Assembly (NCBI RefSeq): GCF_027947575.1
Contig: NZ_CP116256.1
Span: forward strand, 6,200,001-6,264,000
Source of the DNA: Streptomyces rubrogriseus
GTDB lineage: Bacteria > Actinomycetota > Actinomycetes > Streptomycetales > Streptomycetaceae
Direction: 5' to 3'
Length of the DNA stretch: 64,000 bases
Positions 20,142 to 29,425 of the stretch are shown here, piece by piece (positions within the stretch are counted from its first letter, which is position 1; every line of letters starts with the position of its first letter). Both the position numbers and the translations under genes were made by a program. The notes under the pieces were generated by a model. That model saw only the letters and a list, made by a program, of their open reading frames with translations, ran no database searches and was not told the DNA's origin.

Positions 20142-21038
20142 GTGACCGACGACCAGCGCCTGCGCAGCTCCGATCTCCCCGAACTTTTCCGGGTCGCCGA
20201 CGCCGCCTCCCTGGAAGGACAGCGGCTCTACATCCGCGGCACCCGGCTTCGGCTCGTCCTGGCGGTCACCGCCGCGGTCCTCGCCGCCGCCAGCCTGGAG
20301 ATCGGCGACGGCTGGGACCTGCCCGCGCTGATGGTGGCCGTCGTGTTCCTCGGGACGCTGGTCCTGGAGATCTGGCTGCTGGGCCGCAGCCCCGAGCGGG
20401 ACTGGTACGACGGCAGGGCGCTCGCGGAGTCCGTCAAGACGCTCTCCTGGCGATACGCCGTCGCCGCCGCCCCGTTCTCGGCGTCCCTGACCGACGAGGA
20501 CGCCGAACGGCACTACGTCTCCGAGGCCGAGAAACTCATCGACGACGCCCCGGCGACATCCGTCATCGTGACCGGGCCGCTCGGTGTCACCGACGCCATG
20601 CGCGGCCTGCGGCACACCGGCCTCACCGCCCGCCGGGACCTCTATCTGAAGAACCGCATCGGCGACCAGCTCACCTGGTACTCCACCAAGGCCCGGTTCA
20701 ACGCGGACCGGGCCCGCCGCTGGCGGCTGGCACTCATCCTCATCGAGGCCCTCGGGCTGATCGTCGCCGTGCTGCGGGCCTCCGGTGTGGTCGATGTCGA
20801 CCTGCCCGGCATCCTCGCCGCGCTGCTGGGCGCCGGGACGGCTTGGTTGGCGGTTCGTCAGTACGACGCGCAGGCAAGGGCGTACGCCTTCGCCGCCAAG
20901 GACCTCGGCACCATCCACAACGGGCTGCGCACCATCGACTCCGAGACCGAGTGGGCCGTGCACGCGGCCGACGCCGAGGAGGCGATCAGCCGCGAGCACA
21001 CCATGTGGCGGGCCTCCCGAGGCGCGTACGGCGGGTGA
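20142..21038 (+). CDS. SLATT-domain (DUF4231-like) membrane effector
   Basis: 298 residues from GTG 20142, preceded by GAAGAGAG. A first pair of membrane helices lies at about residues 35-80. A soluble middle contains WYDGRALAESVKTLSWRY. A second pair lies at about 190-240, followed by a helical tail ending in the W..E-rich segment EEAISREHTMWRASRG. This matches SLATT proteins (SMODS- and SLOG-associating two-helix effectors), predicted to form membrane pores that kill or arrest infected cells when a linked nucleotide system is triggered. It follows the DRHyd/SLOG-like gene in one operon. Pore formation here is inference. Confidence 0.85.
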   Translation: MTDDQRLRSSDLPELFRVADAASLEGQRLYIRGTRLRLVLAVTAAVLAAASLEIGDGWDLPALMVAVVFLGTLVLEIWLLGRSPERDWYDGRALAESVKTLSWRYAVAAAPFSASLTDEDAERHYVSEAEKLIDDAPATSVIVTGPLGVTDAMRGLRHTGLTARRDLYLKNRIGDQLTWYSTKARFNADRARRWRLALILIEALGLIVAVLRASGVVDVDLPGILAALLGAGTAWLAVRQYDAQARAYAFAAKDLGTIHNGLRTIDSETEWAVHAADAEEAISREHTMWRASRGAYGG

Positions 21039-21237
21039 CGGCCCCGATGGTCGGAGTGCCGGCCACACCGTGGTGCGCGAACCCAGCCGGCTGTCGTCCA
21101 GCAGCACGCTGCTCAGCAGGACCTCGCCGGGAGGCCGTCGCCAAAACCGGACAGGTTGGTGACGCAGCACCCGCCCGCCGACCGGCCGGACCCGCAGCAG
21201 GCCGTCCGGCGCCTCGTCCGAACAGGTAGGCGTCCTA
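21039..21237. other. Decayed intergenic stretch
   Basis: Nothing convincing is encoded on either strand. Composition resembles degraded coding DNA, and the stretch leads into the frameshifted gene at 21238-21746. Confidence 0.5.
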
Positions 21238-21746
21238 CCCGTAGAGCAGCTTGCGAGGCAGCTGAGGGCCGTGTCGTACAGCTCCTGAGTCGGCCCCGCC
21301 AACCCGTCCTGGCTGTGGCACAGCCACCGCTACGAGGTCAAGTCCGGCAGCCTCCCCCCTCCCCCCCCCCGGCGTCCCCGACCTGCCCAGCGCGAAACAG
21401 TTGCGGACCTTGCCCAGGGGGTTCCACACCCGGCCGTCCGGCACCCGCACCCCGGTCGACTCCCCGGAGTAGGAGCGCTGGTCGGCCCCGAAGCCGATCC
21501 ACGTCGCGCCGCGCGTCGGACGAGGACCTCTCTGACGTACGCCCCAAGACCGAACAGCGCGGCGCGCACCCTCGCCTCTTCCACCCCGTTCTTGCGCAGC
21601 CCGTCGACAAGGAAGTCGACGACGCGAAGGCTCGCCACTGAGTAGTCCAGCGGCAGCCTGTTCCGGACGGCGACACGTTGCACGAAGGCCGCAGCGGCGG
21701 TCCGCATCTCCCGTGCACACGGCAGACGTTCACCCACATCACTCAT
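21238..21746 (-). pseudogene. Frameshifted hypothetical gene
   Basis: From ATG 21746 the first about 77 codons read as a plausible helical protein (RLPLDYSVASLRVVDFLVDGL, GAYVREVLVRR). The reading then continues only after a frame change near 21510 (ATWIGFGADQRSYSGESTG, VWNPLGKVRNCFALGR), and again around a run of at least 15 C at 21354-21370. I do not recognise the family. The split suggests a pseudogene; the long C-run could also be a sequencing error or a phase-variable tract. Confidence 0.6.
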
Positions 21747-22372
21747 CGGGCCGCTCCCCCTCCACTCAGTCGTGTGGAAGACATACGCCCGCCTTCCCCC
21801 CGTCTTTCAGCACAACCTTCTCGGTTGCTACGCGTCTCAAGGCGAGCGCGCCAGTGTCCGGCGGCCCAGTGGACATGCGGGTGGTCGGCGGCCCGGTGAT
21901 GCCACCCCACTGACCCATCACTGCGGTCCCTCGGCCCCATCGACGCCGCGGTCTCATGAAGGACCCCGAGTCGAAGTCCTACAACTCCATGCACAGCGCA
22001 CCACAGGACTTCCGAATGACCGAATCCGGCGACCGCGGCAGCGAACGTCCCATCGACTACCCCACCCAGTACGCCAAGGCACTCGTCATCAGCTTCAACC
22101 GATGACCCGCCACGCCCGGCCGCGGCGCCAGCCCCCTCCCTCACGTCAACGGCAGCTGTGCCATGGCAGATTGCGTCAGGCTCGGCCACCCTGGCTTCGG
22201 GGGCCCTCTGGGACTTTCCTGGGACTTCCCGCCGCATCAGCCAGCACGAGCGTGAAAGAACCGAAACAACATTCATGCAGGTCAACGACCTACGGCAGCC
22301 AGACGCCACAGGCTGTAAGACCTGGGCCCACTCTGACGACAAGGGCGAAGAAGGTACCAGGACGTCGTCCCG
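21747..22372. other. Decayed stretch with one small open frame
   Basis: No full gene is seen in about 630 bases. A 49-codon plus-strand frame from ATG 21956 to the stop at 22105 looks coding-like (SKSYNSMHSAPQDFRMTES, RPIDYPTQYAKALVISF) and may be the 3' end of a lost gene. The rest has no recognisable content. Confidence 0.4.
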
Positions 22373-23557
22373 CTATCCGAGAGCATCGCAGTGGACATCG
22401 GTATCGGTAGCCGCCAGCACCGCGACCCGAGTCCGGGTGGGATCGAGCACGGCGAAAGCCAGGTCCGAGGTGTCGTGGTGGAACCAGTCCGTGAACGCCA
22501 TGAACCGCAACCACCGGTGATCCGCCGCGCGCCGCACCGCCTCCAAGAGGGGTACACCGGTGGGCAACCCCATGAGCGCGTAGAGACTCTCCCAGGCATA
22601 CAGCCGCGCGTACGCTCCGCCCTGCCCCTGGCCGTTCACTCCGCCGACGTACGAAGCCGAGAACAGTTCGTTGAGCACATCGTCGGGTGTCGTCACGCAG
22701 GCGAGCGCGCTCCCCCGGCGGCTGCCCTCACCCGCCAGACAGCGCAAGGGCAGTTCCTTGATGAAGGAGATGCCGAAGTCGTCGGGGCTGAGCGGGCTCG
22801 GCAGCGTGAAGAACCGTGCCTCGGGCTCACGGGCCCAGCCGCCGGCCGCGAACGGTCGGGCGGCCGCGTTCACCCGACCGCCGTCCCGGGCGTCCTCGGC
22901 CCCGCGGCCGACGGCGGCGCCGCCGTCGGTCGAGGGAGCCTCCGGGAAACGCGACCGTAGCTGCTTCGCGGTCTTGATCGACCCCAGCCCCCGGACACGA
23001 ACGGCGAAACGGTGCTCGATGTCCAGTCGCGCCCCCGGCAGCCGAGCCAGCGGATGCCCCAGCTCACGCAGCTTCTCGGCGTACGCCTCCAGGGAGCGGC
23101 GACCGGCCCCCGAGCCGATCAGCGCCAGCTCTCCGAGGAGACAGGCCCGTAGCTCGACTGCCGGATCCTGAATCGCTTCCGGCACCTCACAGAACAGAGG
23201 CTCGATGTCGCGCAGATGCTGAGCCTTGGCCAGCCTCGCCGCCACGGAACGCAGCAGTCGATCGCCTTCGCCGGGAGGCACGGTCCCTTCGGACAGCAGC
23301 CGATTCACGAGGTCCACAGCGAACGTCACACTGTCCCGGGAACGCGTGTCGGCCAGAGTCTCGGCGATCCGCCCGACAGCTCGCGCCGCCGAGGCTTCAA
23401 GGGGGCCATCGCCGGTCGTCGTCCGGCACAGCTTCTCCGCCGCTTCGTACATTCCCCTCGGTTCGAGCTCAACCAGATGCTGCGACTCCGGCCCGGGCCG
23501 CTCCCCTTGCTGTCCGTCGGAAGCGCCGACGCCGGGTGTCTCTTCGTTGTGGCTCAC
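22373..23557 (-). CDS. DUF6183-like hypothetical protein, possible Rhs partner
   Basis: 394 residues from GTG 23557. The N-terminal half is helical and Arg/Leu-rich. The C-terminal half is conserved-looking: FFTLPSPLSPDDFG, ELPLRCLAGEGSRRGSALACV, YARLYAWESLYALMGLP, WLRFMAFTDWFHHDTSDLAFAVLDP, DTDVH. I associate this pattern with the uncharacterised DUF6183 family of actinobacteria. It is transcribed divergently from the Rhs toxin gene, with 82 bases between the starts. Because no immunity gene follows the toxin, this neighbour is a candidate for that role, though it is larger than usual immunity proteins. Function otherwise unknown. Confidence 0.7.
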   Translation of the reverse strand: MSHNEETPGVGASDGQQGERPGPESQHLVELEPRGMYEAAEKLCRTTTGDGPLEASAARAVGRIAETLADTRSRDSVTFAVDLVNRLLSEGTVPPGEGDRLLRSVAARLAKAQHLRDIEPLFCEVPEAIQDPAVELRACLLGELALIGSGAGRRSLEAYAEKLRELGHPLARLPGARLDIEHRFAVRVRGLGSIKTAKQLRSRFPEAPSTDGGAAVGRGAEDARDGGRVNAAARPFAAGGWAREPEARFFTLPSPLSPDDFGISFIKELPLRCLAGEGSRRGSALACVTTPDDVLNELFSASYVGGVNGQGQGGAYARLYAWESLYALMGLPTGVPLLEAVRRAADHRWLRFMAFTDWFHHDTSDLAFAVLDPTRTRVAVLAATDTDVHCDALG

Positions 23558-23639
23558 GCCCCGAGTCTAAGAGCTGGAGTTCGAGTAACTTTGCTGAGGC
23601 ATACGTGTCTTGACTAGAGCCGTGCGACGGGGGAAGAAC

Positions 23640-26600
23640 GTGGGAAACCGGCCAACGGACTGGCATGTGCTTGATCTGGACAAGGACCCGACCCCCGGCG
23701 ATCCGCAACGAGTGCGCAGGCTGGCGAAAGTCCTGCACGACTTCGCCGACGACGTGTCCGACGCCCTGCGCCTGGTCAAGAACATGGCGGGCGAGAGCAC
23801 ACTCGCGGAGTGGACGGGCAAGTCGGCCACGGTCTTCAAGGAGGAGTTCTCGGGCGTCCCGAAGAACTTGAAAAAGCTGGAGAAGTCCTACGGGATGTGC
23901 GGCGACGCCCTCTCGGACTTCTGGCCGAAGCTGGAGCGCGCCCAGGCTCTGGCGGACAAGGCGCTGGTGAAGGCGCGCGAAGCCCGTGCCGACCTCTCCT
24001 CGGCACAGTCGAAGCTCTCCTCGGCCGACTCCTGGGTGACCCGGGCGTCCAAGGAGGCCGACAAGTACAAGGACGACCCGACCGGCAGCAAGTCGGACGC
24101 CGACAAGCCGGACGAGGCGAAGGTGCGGGCGGCCACCCGGGACGTCCAGCATGCCAAGACGGCGCAGACGAACGCGCAGTCGGCCGTCGATACCGCCCAG
24201 AGTGCCCTGGACGCGGCGAAGAAGATGGCCGAAGACGCCCGCCAAATGCGCGAGGACGCCGCTCGCGAGGCCAAGACCAAGATCGACGAGGCGTCCGACG
24301 CCGGCATCCAGAACCGATCGTGGTGGGAGGACATCGGCGACTGGGTCTCGGACAACTGGGACACCATCGTCGCGGTCTGCAAGATCGTCGTGACCGTGGT
24401 CGGCGTTATCGCGATGATCATCGGCGGACCGATCCTGGCCGCGATCGTCGTCGTGGCCGCCCTCGTCGTCCTCGCCGACACACTCAACAAATACCGCAAA
24501 GGCCAAGCGTCACTGTGGGACGTGGGATTCGCGGCCCTGGACTGCATACCGGGCGTCAAGGGCATCACCACACTCGGCAAGCTCGCGGCAGGAGCGAAAG
24601 CCCTGGGCAAGGGTGGCCTCAAGGCGATGGCCAAGGGCCTCGGACGAGGCCTGCGCAAGGGAGCCGACGACGCGGTCGGCAAGAGCAAGCCGGCCAAGGG
24701 GCGCTGCAAGAACGGCGACCCCGTCGACATGGTCTCCGGCGAGATGCTCGTGGAGGAGACCGACGCCGAGCTTCCCGGGCTCCTCCCGCTCGTGCTGCGG
24801 CGTACGCATCTGTCGACATACAACTGGGGTTCGTGGTTCGGCCCATCGTGGGCCTCGACGTTCGACGAACGTCTCGAACTGGACGGCGAAGGCGTCGTCT
24901 TCGCCGCTGAAGACGGCATGATCCTCGTGTATCCCGTGCCCGCCCCCGGTACGTCGGTCATGCCGACGGAGGGCCCGCGCTGGCCGCTGGACTGGAACGG
25001 CTCCCCCGAGAGCCCCCTCCGCATCACCGACCCAGCCTCCGGACGCACCCGCCACTTCGCCCCGCTCGCCGGACCCGTCGCCGCGTACGAGGCGTTCACC
25101 CTTCCCCTGGCCGCCGTGACCGACCGCGGTGGACGGCGCATCGACATCGACCGGGACGACACCGGCACCCCCGTCGCCGTCCGCGACTCCGGCGGCCGCC
25201 ATGTGCACATCGACACCGAGGGCAACCGCGTAGTCGGCCTGCGGCTGCGCGACGAGGAGACGGGGCCGGACGGCACGACGCTGCGGCGCTACGGCTACAG
25301 CCCCGAGGGTCACCTGACGGAGATCTACAACTCCAGCGGTCTTCCCCTCAGGTACGACTATGACCTCCAGGGACGCATCACATCTTGGACCGACCGCAAC
25401 GGCACCTGGTACCGCTTCACCTACGACGACCAGGACCGTTGCATACGCGGTGAAGGCGCCGACGGGTTCCTGTCCTGCTCCGTCGCCTACGACCCGGAAG
25501 GCCGGGAGACCCGCTACGCCGACTCGCTCGGCCACACCACGACCTACCGGTACAACGAGCGCCGGCAGGTCGTCGCCCAGACCGACCCGCTCGGCAACAC
25601 CACCCACGCCGAGTGGGACGCGTACAACCGGCTGCTCTCACGCACGAATCCGCTGGGCCACACGTCCCGTTACAGCTACGACGAGCGTGGCAACCTCATC
25701 TCCGTGGTCCGTCCCGACGGCACGGTCACCACCTGTGAGTACGACTCCTCCGACCGTCCTCTGTGGATCACGTTGCCGAACGGCGGCAGGAGAGGCTACG
25801 CGTATGACGAGCACGGCCACCCGGCGGCGACCGTAGACGCCGATGGTGCCGTCACCACCTACGCCCATGAACCCTCCGGTGGACTGCTCGGCGTCACCAA
25901 CGCCCTGGGAGCGACCCACCGCGTCCACCCGGGACCGCTGGGGCTGCCCGACTCCGTCACCGCGCCACTGGGCGGTACGTCGCACGTCACCCGCGACGCC
26001 TTCGGCCGCATCGTGGGTACCGTCGACGCCGCAGGCGCGGCGACACGCACCACTTGGACGGTGGAGGGCTACCCCGCCGAGCGCGTCATGGCCGACGGCA
26101 GCGGCGAAAGCTGGTCCTACGACGGCGAGGGCAACATCCTCCGCTACACCGGCCTCGACGGCCGGAGCACGACCCACACCTTCACCCACTTCGACCGGAT
26201 CCGCTCCAGGACGGAGGCGGACGGTTCGACGACGTGGTTCGCGTACGACACCGAACTGCGGCTCACCTCCGTGACGAGCGCGTCGGGTGCGGTGTGGTCG
26301 TACACATACGACCCGGCGGGCCGCCTCGTCCGAGAAGTGGATTTCAACGGCCGCGCCGTCGCCTACACCTACGACGCCGCGGGCCGTCTGATCCGGCGCA
26401 CCAACGGCGCCGGCGAGATCACCTCCTATGTGCGGGACGCGTGCGGCCGGGTCGTGGAGCGACGATCCGGCGAGGCGATCGCAACCTTCGCCTACGACTC
26501 CTCGGGACAGCTCGTCACGGCGGTCACCCCTGAGACGACACTCACTTTCGAACGCGACATCGTGGGCCGCATCGTCTCCGAAGAGTGCAACGGCCGCGCG

Positions 26601-28151
26601 GTCCACACGTCGTACGACGCACTCGGCCGGCGGACGGAACGCCGGACTCCGTCGGGCGCCGTCAGTCATTGGGAATGGGACGCGAACAACCGGCCGACCC
26701 GGGTCCGGCTCGCCGACAGCTCTCTGTCCTTCGCCTACGGGACCTCGGGCCACGAGACCGAGCGGCGGCTCGGGGAGACGGCGGTACTGACGCAGGAGTG
26801 GGACGCCGGCCACCGGCTGACCGAGCAGAGGGTCCTCGGTGGACCGTCATCCGACACGGCTTCGCCGGACGAGGTCCTGCTGCACCGCTCGTACACGTAC
26901 GGACCGGACGGCGGCCTGACCGCCGTCGAGGACCAGACCCACGGCACCCGCCGGTTCAGCCGTGATCGTCTCGGCCGGGTGGAGGCGGTCTCCGCCACCG
27001 GGTGGTCCGAGCGCTACGCCTACGACGCGGCGGGCAACGTCAGCCGGGCGGACGCACCGGAGGGCCCGCAGGGGGAACGGGTCCACGACGGCACACTCAT
27101 CCGCAGGGCCGGACACATCACCTACGTCCACGACGCACAGGGGCGCCTCGTGCGGCAGGCGCGCAAGCTGCTGTCCGGGGGGACGCGGGAGTGGACCTAC
27201 GTGTGGGACGCCGAGGACCGGCTCACTCAGGTCACGACCCCGGATGGTCGTCGCTGGGCGTACGTCTACGACGGCCTGGGCCGCCGCGTCGCCAAGCGCC
27301 TGCTGTCCGACGGGGGTCTGCCGGTCGAGGAGACGGTCTTCACCTGGGACGGCTCCCACCTGGTGGAACAGCGCAGTTCCGCCGGCGGTCCCACCCGAAG
27401 CTGGGAATGGGCTCCCGGCACCGACCGTGCGCTGCTGCAGATCGACCAGGACGAGGTCGACCGCCGCTTCTACGCCATCGTCACCGACCTGGTCGGCACC
27501 CCCACCGAGCTGGTCGACGAGGAGGGCCGGGTCGCCTGGCGGGCGCGCACGACGCTGTGGGGCACGCCTGTGGGTGGTCCCGCCGGTCCGGTCGACTGCC
27601 CGCTGCGCTTCCCGGGCCAGTACCACGACCCGGAAACCGGCCTCCATTACAACTTCCGGCGCTACTACGACCCCGAGAACGCCCGCTACATCAGCCCGGA
27701 CCCCCTGGGTCTCGCTCCCGCGCCGAACCACCACGCCTACGTCCTCGACCCCCTTCGCTGGACCGACCCGTGGGGGCTGGTGAGCTGCGAGAGCAGCAGG
27801 CACGGCATCACGGAGGAGCGCGAGGCCCACATCGAGGGCCAGCACGGCCCCGGCGCCCAGGACCGCGTGCGGGACAATGCCGACCCCACCGGGCCGGAGC
27901 CCTCACTGCCAGGTGAGTTCTACGAGGACTTCTTCTGGGAGGGCGACGACTTCGTCCTCGGCCGGCGGCTCCGCGAGGGCATCGACGGCACTCCCGCCAT
28001 CCCCAACCCGCGCGCCAGGGCAGGACAAGACAGCCACCTGCACCGCTTCGAACACGGAGAGCCCGTGGGCATCAACGGCAGCGGGCGGGAGACCAGGGAC
28101 GTGGAAGTCGTCATCCGCGACGGCCATATCCATACGGCGTATCCGGTCTGA
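23640..28151 (+). CDS. Rhs-repeat polymorphic toxin with C-terminal BECR-like RNase module
   Basis: 1,503 residues from GTG 23640 (GGGGGAAG upstream); an in-frame TTG at 23610 is less likely. The N-terminus has a WXG-like helical segment (EWTGKSATVF) and a long coiled coil (about 110-215) with Ala/Lys heptads. A hydrophobic hairpin follows at about 245-290, then a DPVDMVSGEM linker and about 20 YD/Rhs repeats. The core ends with DPLGL...DPWGL, the paired motif at which Rhs shells are cut. The last about 125 residues are a variable module with His residues and a final DGHIHTAYPV strand, typical of BECR-fold RNases (EndoU/CdiA/colicin types). Export is probably type VII-like (inference). The target RNA is unknown, and no immunity gene follows. 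Confidence 0.88.
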   Translation: MGNRPTDWHVLDLDKDPTPGDPQRVRRLAKVLHDFADDVSDALRLVKNMAGESTLAEWTGKSATVFKEEFSGVPKNLKKLEKSYGMCGDALSDFWPKLERAQALADKALVKAREARADLSSAQSKLSSADSWVTRASKEADKYKDDPTGSKSDADKPDEAKVRAATRDVQHAKTAQTNAQSAVDTAQSALDAAKKMAEDARQMREDAAREAKTKIDEASDAGIQNRSWWEDIGDWVSDNWDTIVAVCKIVVTVVGVIAMIIGGPILAAIVVVAALVVLADTLNKYRKGQASLWDVGFAALDCIPGVKGITTLGKLAAGAKALGKGGLKAMAKGLGRGLRKGADDAVGKSKPAKGRCKNGDPVDMVSGEMLVEETDAELPGLLPLVLRRTHLSTYNWGSWFGPSWASTFDERLELDGEGVVFAAEDGMILVYPVPAPGTSVMPTEGPRWPLDWNGSPESPLRITDPASGRTRHFAPLAGPVAAYEAFTLPLAAVTDRGGRRIDIDRDDTGTPVAVRDSGGRHVHIDTEGNRVVGLRLRDEETGPDGTTLRRYGYSPEGHLTEIYNSSGLPLRYDYDLQGRITSWTDRNGTWYRFTYDDQDRCIRGEGADGFLSCSVAYDPEGRETRYADSLGHTTTYRYNERRQVVAQTDPLGNTTHAEWDAYNRLLSRTNPLGHTSRYSYDERGNLISVVRPDGTVTTCEYDSSDRPLWITLPNGGRRGYAYDEHGHPAATVDADGAVTTYAHEPSGGLLGVTNALGATHRVHPGPLGLPDSVTAPLGGTSHVTRDAFGRIVGTVDAAGAATRTTWTVEGYPAERVMADGSGESWSYDGEGNILRYTGLDGRSTTHTFTHFDRIRSRTEADGSTTWFAYDTELRLTSVTSASGAVWSYTYDPAGRLVREVDFNGRAVAYTYDAAGRLIRRTNGAGEITSYVRDACGRVVERRSGEAIATFAYDSSGQLVTAVTPETTLTFERDIVGRIVSEECNGRAVHTSYDALGRRTERRTPSGAVSHWEWDANNRPTRVRLADSSLSFAYGTSGHETERRLGETAVLTQEWDAGHRLTEQRVLGGPSSDTASPDEVLLHRSYTYGPDGGLTAVEDQTHGTRRFSRDRLGRVEAVSATGWSERYAYDAAGNVSRADAPEGPQGERVHDGTLIRRAGHITYVHDAQGRLVRQARKLLSGGTREWTYVWDAEDRLTQVTTPDGRRWAYVYDGLGRRVAKRLLSDGGLPVEETVFTWDGSHLVEQRSSAGGPTRSWEWAPGTDRALLQIDQDEVDRRFYAIVTDLVGTPTELVDEEGRVAWRARTTLWGTPVGGPAGPVDCPLRFPGQYHDPETGLHYNFRRYYDPENARYISPDPLGLAPAPNHHAYVLDPLRWTDPWGLVSCESSRHGITEEREAHIEGQHGPGAQDRVRDNADPTGPEPSLPGEFYEDFFWEGDDFVLGRRLREGIDGTPAIPNPRARAGQDSHLHRFEHGEPVGINGSGRETRDVEVVIRDGHIHTAYPV

Positions 28152-28219
28152 GAGGGTCGGTCGGTGACGGGCATCGCCGACCGCAGGCAGGAACACCGCT
28201 GGCGCGACCCACCGATGGT

Positions 28220-29425
28220 TCAACCCGATCGAGGTTGCACCATGCGTGCGGCCAGTGCATGGATGCTTTTTATAAGCGTCGACGAGGGCTGGTCAAGATC
28301 AAGTGCATGTTGATGCAGCGCGATCCCAGAGTGCCTCACCAAATGGCCCGCATGCGGTGCGTTGCCCTTGGCGTACACCAGGTGGCCATTGTTGAGGCCC
28401 AGGGAAGTGGAATACGCCAATATTTGGTACAGGTCGGCATCGGGATAGCCGTGTGGCTTGCCCAGCTTGTATTTGGCGTCGGCCACGACCTGTGAGGCTC
28501 CCGAATCGTCGTACCAGATGAGGTCCGGTCGCATTCGGATGAGCTCGGCTTCATCCAGGTACACATCACTGGCCTGCAGCGCAGCGTGCCCACCGTACAC
28601 ACTCAGGGCCTCCCGGAGCCCGACGCAGACGAAGTCCTCGAAGACCGTGTTCATATCGAAGAGGAAGCCGTTCATCCGCACCCCGCCCGGCAGATGTTCG
28701 ACAGATGCATTGTCCAGTACAAGTTCCGCCAGGCGGAGAGCGCGGTGATACCGGGCGTTCAAACGACTCGGCTGCCAGCCGGGGAGCGACTGCCCCTTCG
28801 CCAGTGGAGTGACCTCCGCGAGCCTGGCGCGCTGGTGCATAAGGCGTGTCCGTACGGCACCGGGCACACCGTCCACGCGTAGGAGGCGTTCCACCGCGGC
28901 GCGCAGAATGCGGTTCTCGGCGATGTCCGTGCTGAACTCGTCGTACGCGATCTCGGCGGGGAACGGCGCACCGAACCGGCGCCGGATCTGGTCGGCCTCG
29001 CGAATCCGACCACGTACGACGAACTCCGTGGCTTCGGTGTACCGGTAGCCCTGCAGAAGCCCTTGCCGCAGCGCCCGGTCCGTCTGTCGTTCGACGGTGT
29101 GGGCGATGGCGGGCAGCAGTTCGTCGTGTCCGCCGACGTCCACGTCTCCGTCTCGCCAGCCGCCGGGGTCGCGGCTGTAACCGACGAGGAAGAACAGACG
29201 CCGAACGGGCAGTTTCGGCGTGATCCGCAATCTCACGGTCTCGCCTCCTGGGACGTCGAGTGTCACTGCCCCGACCTTGCTTCCCGCCTTCAGCCGCCAC
29301 AGCTCCGGCTCGTGGGGGTCGGGCGTGGCATCCACGGCCTTCAACTCTGCCAGGGCCCGCCCCGCCGCGTGCGGAAGGGGGACGATGCGTGCCGGTCCAT
29401 GCTCGACGAGGTGAACGTCGGTCAC
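28220..29425 (-). CDS. mcrC: McrC-type nuclease subunit of McrBC restriction
   Basis: 401 residues; the ATG at 29425 overlaps the mcrB stop by four bases. An N-terminal McrC scaffold (LRITPKLPVRRLFFLVGYS) is followed by a C-terminal PD-(D/E)xK nuclease with MRPDLIWYDD and VVADAKYK, giving the D...D-A-K catalytic set. With McrB it cleaves DNA carrying modified cytosines, a type IV restriction barrier to modified phage or foreign methylated DNA. It converges with the Rhs gene, whose stop is 68 bases away. Confidence 0.93.
   Translation of the reverse strand: MTDVHLVEHGPARIVPLPHAAGRALAELKAVDATPDPHEPELWRLKAGSKVGAVTLDVPGGETVRLRITPKLPVRRLFFLVGYSRDPGGWRDGDVDVGGHDELLPAIAHTVERQTDRALRQGLLQGYRYTEATEFVVRGRIREADQIRRRFGAPFPAEIAYDEFSTDIAENRILRAAVERLLRVDGVPGAVRTRLMHQRARLAEVTPLAKGQSLPGWQPSRLNARYHRALRLAELVLDNASVEHLPGGVRMNGFLFDMNTVFEDFVCVGLREALSVYGGHAALQASDVYLDEAELIRMRPDLIWYDDSGASQVVADAKYKLGKPHGYPDADLYQILAYSTSLGLNNGHLVYAKGNAPHAGHLVRHSGIALHQHALDLDQPSSTLIKSIHALAARMVQPRSG

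Noticed and set aside
21743..22342. Minus-strand frame of 199 codons
   Set aside because: No ribosome site or family pattern, and it lies across decayed sequence where a plus-strand fragment looks more coding-like.
28152..28219. Immunity gene directly after the Rhs toxin
   Set aside because: Only 68 bases separate the two convergent stop codons; no frame of useful length fits.
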